From: Acidobacteriota bacterium
Lineage (GTDB): Bacteria > Acidobacteriota > Vicinamibacteria > Vicinamibacterales > CAVVIG01
Direction: 5' to 3'
Assembly: GCA_003223775.1 (NCBI GenBank)
Contig: QHWK01000361.1
Span: forward strand, 1-19,314
Length of the DNA: 19,314 nt
Below the pieces are notes generated by a model. It was not told the origin of the DNA. It saw only the letters and a program-made list of their open reading frames with translations, and ran no database searches. This document shows positions 1 through 7,829 of this stretch, one piece after another (the stretch's first letter is position 1; every line of letters starts with the position of its first letter). Both the position numbers and the translations under genes were made by a program.

Positions 1-495
1 CCACGTCACGTCGGCGTTCGCCGGCGGATAGCACAGGGTGGCGTCGCACGCCTGATAGCGCAGCCGCGCGGGGACGGCAAGCTCGCCGGCCGGCACGCTC
101 GGCGCGAGCGCGAGCTCGACGCCGATCGCGAAGGTCTGCTCGAACACGGCAAGCGGCTTCTCGACACCCGCCTGCTTCAGATCGGTCGCCGGCGGCCACA
201 CGATCTCTTTCACGGTGACGCCCTGCGGCGCGTCGATCGTCAGCTCGGTAGGAATCAACGTCTCGTCGCGCGGCTTGTTCGACTGCGTATGGAGGCCGTC
301 CGGTAGCGCCACCTTCAGCGCCGCCTGTACAGACTCTCCGGGATGCGCGGCATGGCCAACCAACGCTGTCACTTCCGCTCTCGGGCGCCGGACTTGCGCG
401 GCGGCGGCCGAGACAAGGACACAGAGGAAAAAACAGAGGACGCAGAGGGGAACACGAAGGCCGCGAAAATGGCGGCGGCCGGCTGCCCGATACAC
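1..495 (-). CDS. DsbD N-terminal-like thiol:disulfide interchange protein (partial, C-terminus outside window)
   Basis: About 165 residues are visible and the reading frame is still open at the window edge. The end of the visible part contains RYQAC-DATL-CYPP (cysteines near residues 150 and 155), typical of the periplasmic alpha domain of DsbD-type reductases. That domain accepts electrons from a membrane domain and passes them to periplasmic partners. Before it lies a beta-rich stretch after HPGESVQAALKVALPDG, as in that domain family. The N-terminus is a good signal peptide: a basic region with several Arg, a Cys/Leu/Val/Phe-rich core, then SAAAAQ. The start is uncertain: GTG at 495 is chosen because it gives a normal basic n-region, GTG at 531 is the alternative, and neither has a clear ribosome-binding site. 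The hydrophobic core is encoded by an interspersed repeat (411-450). Whether the transmembrane and thioredoxin domains follow cannot be seen. Confidence 0.72.
   Translation of the reverse strand, partial: MYRAAGRRHFRGLRVPLCVLCFFLCVLVSAAAAQVRRPRAEVTALVGHAAHPGESVQAALKVALPDGLHTQSNKPRDETLIPTELTIDAPQGVTVKEIVWPPATDLKQAGVEKPLAVFEQTFAIGVELALAPSVPAGELAVPARLRYQACDATLCYPPANADVTW
411..450 (-). repeat. CCTCTGTGTCCT-type interspersed repeat, copy A (inside a signal peptide)
   Basis: On the minus strand this reads as three degenerate CCTCTG(T/C)GTCC units ending in GTGTCCTTGTC. It lies inside the DsbD-like gene, covers about residues 16-29, and supplies the hydrophobic core of the signal peptide. Confidence 0.75.
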
Positions 496-561
496 GACGA
501 TTTCTGATGCTCGATATTTCAGATGACCCACAGGTGACTCGATGTTTCCCGTTGCTGCCGA

Positions 562-620
562 CCTCTGTGTGCTTTCCTCTGTGTTTTCCTCTGTATCCTC
601 TGTCTACCTTTGTGTCCTCG
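562..620 (+). repeat. CCTCTGTGTCCT-type interspersed repeat, copy B
   Basis: This stretch has four CCTCTGTG-like units followed by CCTTTGTGTCCTCG, read on the plus strand. It lies in the 140-180 bp gap between the nuoG stop codon (636-638) and the start of the DsbD-like gene. It faces copy A head to head. The repeat begins about 15 bp beyond the nuoG stop. No clear terminator is seen in the gap. Confidence 0.75.
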
Positions 621-635
621 TCGCCGATCGATGCC

Positions 636-2435
636 CTATTTCACGGCTCTCAACGGAATAGCGCCGGCGGGCAACGCGACCGGATCGACCTCCCCTTTCA
701 CCGGCGGCAGATCCTGGTACATGAAATCCCACTTCCATCGCTCCGACGGATTCGACGCCTCGAGCCAGTGCCGCGCTTCCATCGGCCGGCTGAAGGCGAG
801 CATCGTCAGCCCTTCGAGGGCGGGGACCTTCGGCAACTCCGCGGCGATGTCGGCGCGCACGTGCGCGGCCGATGCGTAGTCGAACCTCACACCGAGCGCC
901 ACGGCGACGTTGACGATGATCTGCCAGTCCTCCATCGCGTCGCCGGGCGGCGCCATCGCGCGCGACGTCGCCTGGAGGCGGCCCTGCTGATTCGTATAAG
1001 ACGCCTCTTTTTCCACGTACGATGCGCCCGGCAGCACGAAATCGGCGGCGCGCGCGAGGTCGGTCATCAGCGCGCCCTGCACGATCAGCAGGCCGAGCGC
1101 GCCGCGCGCGCGCGCCTCGATGATCCACTTGACATCGCCGAGCGAGCCCTCGGGGCCCGCATCGAACACGTACAGCGCCGTCATGCGGCCCGCGGCAAGC
1201 GCCTGACGAAGCGCCGACAGATCGGCGTCGTGCACCTCGTCTCCCACCGCGCCGCGCGCAAGGCCGAAGATGCGCGCGCCGTTCACGTTCGGCGCGTCGA
1301 CGGCGGGCACCCTGAACCTGGTGTCGGGCGGCTGCGGCTTCTCGCGATACCGCCAGCCGACGGCGATCGTCGCCGCGTCGCCGATCAGCTCGTGCGCGAG
1401 GCGCTTGAAAAGAAAGAGCTCTTCGTGCGACGCGTGCGCCGAGAGCAGGAAGCGGACGCCGTCGGGGTTCGCCTTCCCCGCCGCCGCGAGCCGCTCCGCA
1501 AGCTTCGTCGTCGCCTCGCGCCACGCGACCGGCTGGTGCAGGCCCGCGTCCTTCACGAGCGGTGTGCGCACGCGGTCGTCGCCTTCGATCCAGTGGTACT
1601 CGAAGCGGCCGATGTCGCACATCCAGTAGTCGTTCACGTCCGGGTTGTAGCGCGGCGTGAAGCGAACCAGGCGCGAGCCCTTCGCCCATTCCGGCTTCGC
1701 CTTGATCCACGCCGTGACGTTGCAGCCGCGCGCGCACTGCGTGCAGATCGTGTCGACGGCCTGCGGGTTGTCCCACGGCCGCGACTTGAACCGGTAGTCG
1801 CGCGTCGTGATCGCGCCGACCGGGCAGACGTCCATCAGGTTGCCCGAGAGCAGCGAGTGGACGCCCTCTTCCTGGAACGTCGCGATCTCGCTGCCGTAGC
1901 CGCGGTCGATGATGTTGATCTGGGCGTCGCCGTCCACTTCGCGCATGAAGCGCACGCACCGCGTGCAGAGGATGCAGCGGTTGCGGTTCAGCATCAGCGT
2001 CGGCCCGAAGTCGACGTCGGCCTTCACGCCGTCGCCGTCGAAGACGCGCCGCGGAAAATCCATCCGGCTCTGATCGGGGCCCCACGTGTACGAGAAATCC
2101 TGCAGCGGGCACTCGCCGCCCTTGTCGCACACGGGGCAGTCGAGCGGATGGTTCACGAGCAGGAACTCGAAGACGCCGGCGCGCGCCGCCTCGACGTCCG
2201 GCGTGCGCGTCGAGACGACCATGCCGTCCACACAGACCGTCGAGCACGACGTCTGCAGCTTCGGCATTTTTTCGATCTTGACGATGCAGACGCGGCACGA
2301 GCCGTCGATGCCGATGCCGGGGTGATAGCAGTAGTAGGGAACGGTGATGCCGCTCTCGATTGCCGCCTGCAGGACCGTCTTGCCCTTCTCGACGGTCACC
2401 GGCCGGCCGTCAATCGTCAGCGTCACTGTGGCCAT
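636..2435 (-). CDS. nuoG: NADH-quinone oxidoreductase subunit G (complex I, iron-sulfur subunit)
   Basis: The 599-residue protein carries the full set of NuoG cluster motifs. Cys36, 47, 50 and 64 match the N-terminal [2Fe-2S] ferredoxin fold. His96 with Cys100, 103 and 109 matches the His-Cys [4Fe-4S] motif (HPLDCPVCDKGGEC). Cys154, 157 and 160 plus Cys204 (CPVGA) form another [4Fe-4S] site. Cys231, 234, 238 and 273 match the optional N7 cluster that E. coli-type NuoG keeps. The C-terminal part is a shortened molybdopterin-oxidoreductase-like domain, so the protein is much shorter than the roughly 900-residue E. coli NuoG. In complex I it would carry electrons from NuoF/FMN towards quinone in the peripheral arm. 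No other nuo gene is in the window: upstream is an M1 peptidase (46-bp gap) and downstream a DsbD-like gene. The ATG at 2435 fits the ferredoxin start (MATVTLTIDG), though no strong ribosome-binding site is visible. Confidence 0.92.
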   Translation of the reverse strand: MATVTLTIDGRPVTVEKGKTVLQAAIESGITVPYYCYHPGIGIDGSCRVCIVKIEKMPKLQTSCSTVCVDGMVVSTRTPDVEAARAGVFEFLLVNHPLDCPVCDKGGECPLQDFSYTWGPDQSRMDFPRRVFDGDGVKADVDFGPTLMLNRNRCILCTRCVRFMREVDGDAQINIIDRGYGSEIATFQEEGVHSLLSGNLMDVCPVGAITTRDYRFKSRPWDNPQAVDTICTQCARGCNVTAWIKAKPEWAKGSRLVRFTPRYNPDVNDYWMCDIGRFEYHWIEGDDRVRTPLVKDAGLHQPVAWREATTKLAERLAAAGKANPDGVRFLLSAHASHEELFLFKRLAHELIGDAATIAVGWRYREKPQPPDTRFRVPAVDAPNVNGARIFGLARGAVGDEVHDADLSALRQALAAGRMTALYVFDAGPEGSLGDVKWIIEARARGALGLLIVQGALMTDLARAADFVLPGASYVEKEASYTNQQGRLQATSRAMAPPGDAMEDWQIIVNVAVALGVRFDYASAAHVRADIAAELPKVPALEGLTMLAFSRPMEARHWLEASNPSERWKWDFMYQDLPPVKGEVDPVALPAGAIPLRAVK

Positions 2436-2481
2436 AAGACAACGATCATACCAAGGAGCCGCGGCTGAGTCGGGGATCGCC

Positions 2482-5023
2482 TCACTTCACGATTTCGGCC
2501 AGCGTCCCATCGTCCTTGCTGACTTCGATGCCGCGCAGCACGCCGGCGAGCGGCACGCGCTGCTCGACGGTCTGCTCGCTGACGCGAACGACGACGTCGA
2601 CCGGTTTCCTGTCGGCGTACTGCAGCGTGATCGTGACCGGCAGATCGAAGAGGTCGCCGATCTGATCGACGCGCAGCACGACGTCCGATCCATCGAGCCG
2701 GTAGCCGACCTTCAGCTTCGGCAGCGTCGAGTCGTAGATCCAGCGATCGAAGAAGCGCCGAAGCGGCCGGCCGCTCTCCTGCTCCATCGCCTGGCGGAAA
2801 TCGTCGGTGCCGGCCTTGTGGAAGCGCGACGTCCAGTAGAAGCGCCGCAGCATGTGCAGCACGGTCGCGCCCTTGTTGTAGACGAGCGCGCGGAAGACGC
2901 GGCTCTCGCCGCGGATGTGGCCGAGGCGATAGCCGAGATACACCGGACCCTGATCGCTCTGATCGATCGCCCATTTGCGCATCTGCCGCAGCACCGACGC
3001 GAAGACCTCGTCGCCCTTCTGCCGCTGCGCGTAGAGCGCCGCGAAATACTGTGCGAAGCCTTCGCTGATCCACTGCTCGTGGTAATTGCGCCAGCCGACC
3101 GCCTGGCCCCACCACTGGTGCGCGAGCTCGTGTGCGATGAAGAAGTCGGGGAACCCGTTGAACGCCGCCGGATCGTTGCGCCACACGAGCGGCGACGTCG
3201 GCAGCTGCTGATTCAGTGCGGCGAAATACGCCGGACTGTGGCCGCCGGGCAGATCGTTCTCGACCAGCGCGAGCGTGAAGTTGGGGTACGGGCAGTCGCC
3301 GATCAGCGAGTCGTAGAAGCGGATGATGTCGTTCGCGCGCTCCCCCAGATCCCGCCCTCGACGCACCTGCCTGGGGTTGGCCTGCACGTCGAGGCGCAGC
3401 GTCCCGCTGCTGACGGCGACGTTCGTCGGGTCGATGCGCACGAACCGGCTCAGGATGAACGCCAGGTATCGCACTGCTGATGAGCGTCGGAAAGCCTGGC
3501 TCGAGCTCGCCGCTCGCGACGCAGTCGATCGCCTGCGGCACCGAGACGCGGATCCGCGCCGTCGCGTAGTCGCTGACGGGCGCCTGCGGATACCAGAAGC
3601 TGCGGCTGCTGTACAGATAACTCGCCTCGGCGGCGAAGGCCATCGGGATTTCCTCGCCGACCTGCCGCTGATCGCCGAGGAGCGTCTCGCGGTCGGGCGT
3701 CTGCGGCTGGAGGCGTCCGGCATACGTGATGGTGATCGTCAGCTCGCTGTCGCGCGTCACCGCCGTCGGCAGGTTGACGACGAGCGTGTTCTGGTTCTTC
3801 ACGCGGATGCCGAACAGCCGTCCGTACTCGTAGCTGACGATCGACTGCACGACGAGCGGATCGGCCAGGCGCAGCGTGAGCGTGCCGAGCACGAACGACT
3901 GCACCCTCAGCCGCAGCGTCGCCTTGCCGTCGATCCACTGGCGATCCGGCGAGGCGGCGACGTCGATGTCGTAGTGCAGGACGTCGTAGTCGACGAGCTC
4001 GTCCTCGTTGTAGAAAGGGCCGCGGCGCGCGAGCTTGGCTTGCGACGGATACAGCGAGATGTTGTGGTGCTGCTTGCGATCGAAGAGCGTGATGTCCTCG
4101 GCCTCGGCGCTCGACTTCGCGTAGGTGAGCGTGCCGTAGCGGCGCGTCCGCATTTCCGCGATGAGATCGCCCTGCCCGGGCAGCAGCGACCATGGCTCGC
4201 GGCTCAGATCGCCGAGGTCGATCACGAACGACTTCTGCGACTCCTCGCGGAAGACGTCCTGCGCGCGCCGCAGCTCGCGCGCATCGGCGCGCTTCGGCGT
4301 GAGCGAAGACGAGGCGATGACCGACTCGAAGTCTGCAGGGTTCAGCCGGATGAACGTCGCGTCGAACGCCGTCTCGAGCGCGTCGCTGCCGCAGAAGATC
4401 TTCACCTGGCCTTTTTCGGCCGTGGACGGCGGGTGAAAATTGAGCGTGCCGCGGCCGAGCAGCACGAGCGCGGTGACGCCGACGTCGATGTCGCCGGCGT
4501 ACACCGATCCGTCCGGCAGCGTCAGGTCGAGATCCTCCCCGGCGATCCGCAGGTTGTGCGCCGCGAACACTTTCTCGGGGTTGAGCGCGAGGTGATACAG
4601 GTTGTCGACGCTCGAGAGGCGCTCTTCGTCGGCGATCGTCCACTCATGATCGCTGCCCGCCTGCCCCGTGCGCTTGACGTCGAGGCGCCACGTCGCCGCG
4701 CGCGCGCGCGATCCGAGCTCCGCGAACGCGTCGACGATCAGCTGGTAGCCGTCGCCGGGCAGCGTCCCGGCGAGCGGCTGGCGGTCGCGCTCCTGAATGA
4801 CCGCGCGGTTGGCGCCCGGCAGCAGCTCGCTGCCGATGAAGTCGCGCGCGCGGTCGCGGTTCGCCGACGCGCTCAGCTCGTTCATGAACGCGACGCCGTC
4901 GCCCGCGCGCAGCACGCCCTCCAGCCGCGCTATCAGGACGCGCACGGCGTCGGCGTCCTGCGCGCGCGGCGCGGCGCCGGAGAGAACGAGCGCCAGGAGT
5001 GCCAGGGCCGCGCGCAGCTTCAT
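2482..5023 (-). pseudogene. M1-family metallopeptidase (aminopeptidase N type), split by a frameshift near 3,465-3,485
   Basis: Two overlapping minus-strand frames together make one M1 peptidase of about 845 residues. The upstream frame starts at ATG 5023 with a signal peptide (MKLRAALALLALVLSGAAPRAQ) and runs through the N-terminal beta domain to about 3,474. There it loses homology after FPTLIS. The downstream frame continues with RYLAFILSRFVRI and the catalytic domain, ending at 2,482. The catalytic part has HELAHQWWGQ (about 3,132-3,103) and a downstream Glu in WISEGFAQY, giving the zinc signature HEXXH-x18-E. The usual GAMEN substrate motif is replaced by a region containing VEN. The two frames differ by one base, as expected from one extra base or two lost bases. 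This could be a true pseudogene or an assembly error. It lies 44 bp after the phosphatase gene and 46 bp before nuoG. Confidence 0.82.
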
Positions 5024-5067
5024 GGTCGACCGGCGGGCCGGACGAGGGCCCGCCCACACTGTCTATT

Positions 5068-6135
5068 TTAGACACCGGCGGCGGCCGGTGTCGTGCGCCG
5101 CAGCAGCAGGACGGTGAGGTCGTCGGCGAAGCGTTTTTCGTCGGTGTGCCGTTCGACGGCCGCGACGACGCCCGCGCCGATCGCCGTGAGCGCGTCGTAG
5201 GCATGCAGGCGCAGAGCGGCCTCGAGCCCCACCTCGTCGAACGGCCGGCCGCCGGGGTTCTCCGCTTCGGTGATGCCGTCGCTGTACACGGCGACGAGAT
5301 CGCCGTTCTGCAGCATCGCCCGGCCGGTCGTGTACGTCGAGCGCTCGAACATGCCGAGCGCGATCCCGCCGTCGGTCAGCCGCTCGCACGATCCGTCCGC
5401 GCGCAGCAGCAGCGGCGGCATGTGGCCGGCGCTCACGTAGGTGAGCGCACCGCTCGCCGCCTCGTAGACGCCGTAGAACAGCGTGATGAACCGCGAGCGC
5501 GGCGCATGGCGGCACACCTGCACGTTCAGCCGCGCGACGAGATCGGCCGGCTCGAGCTGTTCGTCGACGAGTGTGCGCATCATCGCGAGCAGCAGCGCCA
5601 TGAGCAGCGCCGCCGGGCTGCCTTTCCCCGCGACGTCGCCGACGGCGACGACCAGCCTTCCGTCGTGCAACGGCAGAATGTCGTAGAAATCGCCGCCGAC
5701 CGTGTTCGCCGGACGGCTGATGCCGACCGTCTCGACGCCGGAGGCGCTGTAGACGCCGCTCGGCAGCATCGCCTCCTGAATGTCGCCCGGCACGCCGATC
5801 GAGAGAAACGGCAGGCGCCCCACCTCGATGATGCCGAAGCCGCGGAAGAGATTGACGAGCCCGACGACCGCGAGCAGCAGGGCGCCGCCGAAGACGACGC
5901 GGCGCGCCGGCGACAGCTTCATCGAGAACGCCATGAAGAGCATGCGCGCTTCCGCCACGAGCCGCCGGTGCCACGGCAGGCGGGCGAGCGCGTCGGCGTC
6001 GAGGCCCCGCGTGAAGAACTTGTACGCGTCGCGCGTGTCGCGCGTGAAGAGCCGCTGCAGATCCTCGGCGGTCAGATCCTTGGTGTAGGAGTCGAGGAAC
6101 GTGTTCAGGCGAGAGGTGCGCGAGACAGGCGTCAC
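5068..6135 (-). CDS. SpoIIE/PP2C-family serine phosphatase (RsbU-like) with one membrane segment
   Basis: The 355-residue protein has an N-terminal region of about 78 residues with no domain I recognise, then one likely transmembrane segment (about 80-98). A SpoIIE-type PP2C domain follows from about 120 to 345. Metal-binding acidic residues are visible in the expected places: GGDFYD (Asp149, Asp152), GDVAGKG (Asp167), SDGITE (Asp286) and FADDLT (Asp338/339). Family members dephosphorylate anti-anti-sigma factors or other phosphoserine proteins; no sensor domain or partner gene is visible here. The start is GTG 6135, which overlaps the stop of the upstream aminotransferase-fold gene as GTGA, suggesting translational coupling. 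The specific signal and target are unknown. Confidence 0.85.
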   Translation of the reverse strand: MTPVSRTSRLNTFLDSYTKDLTAEDLQRLFTRDTRDAYKFFTRGLDADALARLPWHRRLVAEARMLFMAFSMKLSPARRVVFGGALLLAVVGLVNLFRGFGIIEVGRLPFLSIGVPGDIQEAMLPSGVYSASGVETVGISRPANTVGGDFYDILPLHDGRLVVAVGDVAGKGSPAALLMALLLAMMRTLVDEQLEPADLVARLNVQVCRHAPRSRFITLFYGVYEAASGALTYVSAGHMPPLLLRADGSCERLTDGGIALGMFERSTYTTGRAMLQNGDLVAVYSDGITEAENPGGRPFDEVGLEAALRLHAYDALTAIGAGVVAAVERHTDEKRFADDLTVLLLRRTTPAAAGV

Positions 6136-7313
6136 AGAATCCCGAGCTCCCTGCCGACTTTGCCGAAGACGTCCAGCGCGAACTGCAGCTCGTCGCGCGT
6201 GTGCGTGGCGGTGACGATCGTCCGGACGCGCGCCTTGTCGCGCGCGACCGTCGGAAACGCGATCCCCTGTGCGAAGACGCCTTCGTCGAACAGGCGATCG
6301 GACAGCTTCATCGCGAGCGATCCCTCGCCGGCGATCACCGGCGTGATCGGGCTCTCGCTGAGGCCGGTGTTGAAGCCGAGCGCCTGCAGCCCCGCCTTGA
6401 AGAAGCGCGTGTTCTCCCAGAGCCGCTCGATGATCTGCGGCTCCTGCTCGAGCACGTCAACCGCCGCGATGCAGGCGGCGGCCACCGCCGGCGGATGCGA
6501 GGTCGAGAACAGGAACGGCCGCGCGCGATGGTACAGGAACTCGATGAGCGCCCGGCTGCCGGCGACGTAGCCGCCGAGCGCGCCGATCGCCTTCGACAGC
6601 GTGCCGACCTGGACGTCCACGCGGCCGTGCATGCCGAAGTGATCGATCGTGCCGCGGCCGTTCCGGCCGAACACGCCGCTGGCGTGCGCGTCGTCGACCA
6701 TCATGATGCAGCCGTACTCCTCCGCCACCGCGCACAGCTCGGGCACCGCGCCCACGTCGCCGTCCATGCTGAAGACGCCGTCGGTGATGAGCAGCTTCCG
6801 CTGGCCGGCCGGCAGATCGCGGACGATCCGCCGCGCCGCGTCGACGTCCTTGTGCGGAAACACCTTGATCGTCGCGCGGCTCAGACGCGAGCCGTCGATG
6901 ATGCTGGCGTGGTTCAGCTCGTCCGACACCACGACGTCGTCTTTGGTTAAGACGGCGGCGACGGTGCCCGCGTTCGCCGCGAAGCCGCTCTGGAACACGA
7001 CGACCGCTTCCGTCTTCTTGAAGGCGGCCAGCCGGCGTTCGAGCTCCATGTGGATGTCCATGGTGCCGGCGATTGTGCGGACCGAGCCGGATCCGACGCC
7101 CAGCGTTCGCGTCGCCTCGAGCGCCGCCTCGCGGAGCCGCGGGTGCGTCGTCAGCCCGAGGTAGTTGTTCGAGGAGAGATTGACGACCTGCCGGTGATCG
7201 ACGGTCGTCTTCGGTTTCTGCTCGCCTTCGAGGATCCGGAGCCGCCGGTAGAGGCCCTGCTGTTTGATCGAGTCGAGCTCGGTTGCCAGATACCCGAGGG
7301 GGTCGTGACGCAT
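6132..7313 (-). CDS. kbl: Glycine C-acetyltransferase (2-amino-3-ketobutyrate CoA ligase) or closely related BioF-family enzyme
   Basis: This 393-residue protein belongs to the alpha-oxoamine synthase family of PLP enzymes. Visible signatures are LSSNNYLGL (46-54), GVGSGSVRTIAGT (72-84), DELNHASIIDG (131-141), DGVFSMDGD (178-186), VDDAHASGVFG (206-216) and TLSKAIGALGGY. In the last of these Lys241 should form the Schiff base, with Asp207 or Asp208 pairing with the PLP ring. Kbl condenses glycine with acetyl-CoA, or works in reverse in threonine breakdown with threonine dehydrogenase (not present here). BioF uses pimeloyl donors and alanine. The length and the DGVFSMDGD/HASIIDG wording favour Kbl, but the two subgroups are hard to separate by eye and no bio gene is nearby. 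ATG 7313 follows a GGGAG-type ribosome-binding site. The end overlaps the phosphatase start by 4 bp. Confidence 0.82.
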   Translation of the reverse strand: MRHDPLGYLATELDSIKQQGLYRRLRILEGEQKPKTTVDHRQVVNLSSNNYLGLTTHPRLREAALEATRTLGVGSGSVRTIAGTMDIHMELERRLAAFKKTEAVVVFQSGFAANAGTVAAVLTKDDVVVSDELNHASIIDGSRLSRATIKVFPHKDVDAARRIVRDLPAGQRKLLITDGVFSMDGDVGAVPELCAVAEEYGCIMMVDDAHASGVFGRNGRGTIDHFGMHGRVDVQVGTLSKAIGALGGYVAGSRALIEFLYHRARPFLFSTSHPPAVAAACIAAVDVLEQEPQIIERLWENTRFFKAGLQALGFNTGLSESPITPVIAGEGSLAMKLSDRLFDEGVFAQGIAFPTVARDKARVRTIVTATHTRDELQFALDVFGKVGRELGIL

Positions 7314-7363
7314 AACGCTCCCGCCCGCGATCGCGCGCGGCGCGACGGCGGGAAAGCGTCAGT

Positions 7364-7693
7364 TTAGTTCGTCAGAAATAACGCCGTCCACGGCAGGATC
7401 GCGCCGGCGACGTAGACGACGGAGAGCATCGCGACGAGATTGTGGACGCGCCGCAGGTGCAGCACGATGCCGAAGGTGATCGCGAGGATCTTCGCCGCGC
7501 CGACGCCGCCGAGAATCCCGACGGCGTCGATGGCCGAGACGATCAGCGGATTGGCTTCGATCCGCGGGCCCCAGATCGAGATGCCGAGGTAGGTGAACAT
7601 GCCGTCGAGACACTGCGTCAGCAGAAAGACGAGGACGGCGAGATCGCCGAAGAGGCTGCGAGGCTCGTCCCACCGTTTATACAAAAGGGCCAT
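7364..7693 (-). CDS. Small membrane protein, DUF5658-like
   Basis: The 109-residue protein has three hydrophobic stretches (about 17-40, 50-75 and 83-107). Its first part reads FLLTQCLDGMFTYLG followed by GPRIEANPLI, the pattern I associate with DUF5658, a small integral-membrane family of unknown function. The Asp in the LDG of the first helix and the EANP loop are the most family-like features. It lies 50 bp upstream of the kbl-like gene on the same strand, so it may be co-transcribed with it, but nothing shows a functional link. Confidence 0.68.
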   Translation of the reverse strand: MALLYKRWDEPRSLFGDLAVLVFLLTQCLDGMFTYLGISIWGPRIEANPLIVSAIDAVGILGGVGAAKILAITFGIVLHLRRVHNLVAMLSVVYVAGAILPWTALFLTN

Positions 7694-7773
7694 CCGAGTT
7701 CCGTCCCGTGGTGCGGCCGGTCCGTACTTCGCACCTCTGCGGCGGACGGATCAAGAACGGTGCCCCCGGACAG

Positions 7774-7828
7774 GGATTGCGGATTGCGGATTGCGGATTG
7801 CGGATTGCGGATTGCGGATTGCGGATTG
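7774..7828. repeat. Heptamer tandem array GGATTGC, about eight copies
   Basis: Seven perfect 7-bp GGATTGC units are followed by a partial eighth (GGATTG). The array begins one base beyond the TAA stop (7830-7832) of the GT-C-like gene and fills most of the gap before the DUF5658-like gene. Seven and three share no factor, so any reading frame through it gives a 7-residue protein repeat. That explains spurious open frames here. The remaining gap (7694-7773) shows nothing recognisable apart from a C/G-rich imperfect palindrome near 7762-7775. Confidence 0.95.
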
Positions 7829-7829
7829 G

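Noticed and set aside
507..2468. A 653-residue open frame on the plus strand across nuoG
   Set aside because: It is extremely Arg/Ala/Asp-rich, has no recognisable motif, and lies antisense to a gene with complete iron-sulfur motifs. Long antisense frames are expected at this GC content.
3461..3490. Programmed ribosomal frameshift in the M1 peptidase
   Set aside because: No slippery heptamer, stop-codon context or stimulatory stem-loop is evident at the frame switch.
7774..7828. CRISPR array
   Set aside because: Units are 7 bp and contiguous with no unique spacers; the same applies to 10776-10894.
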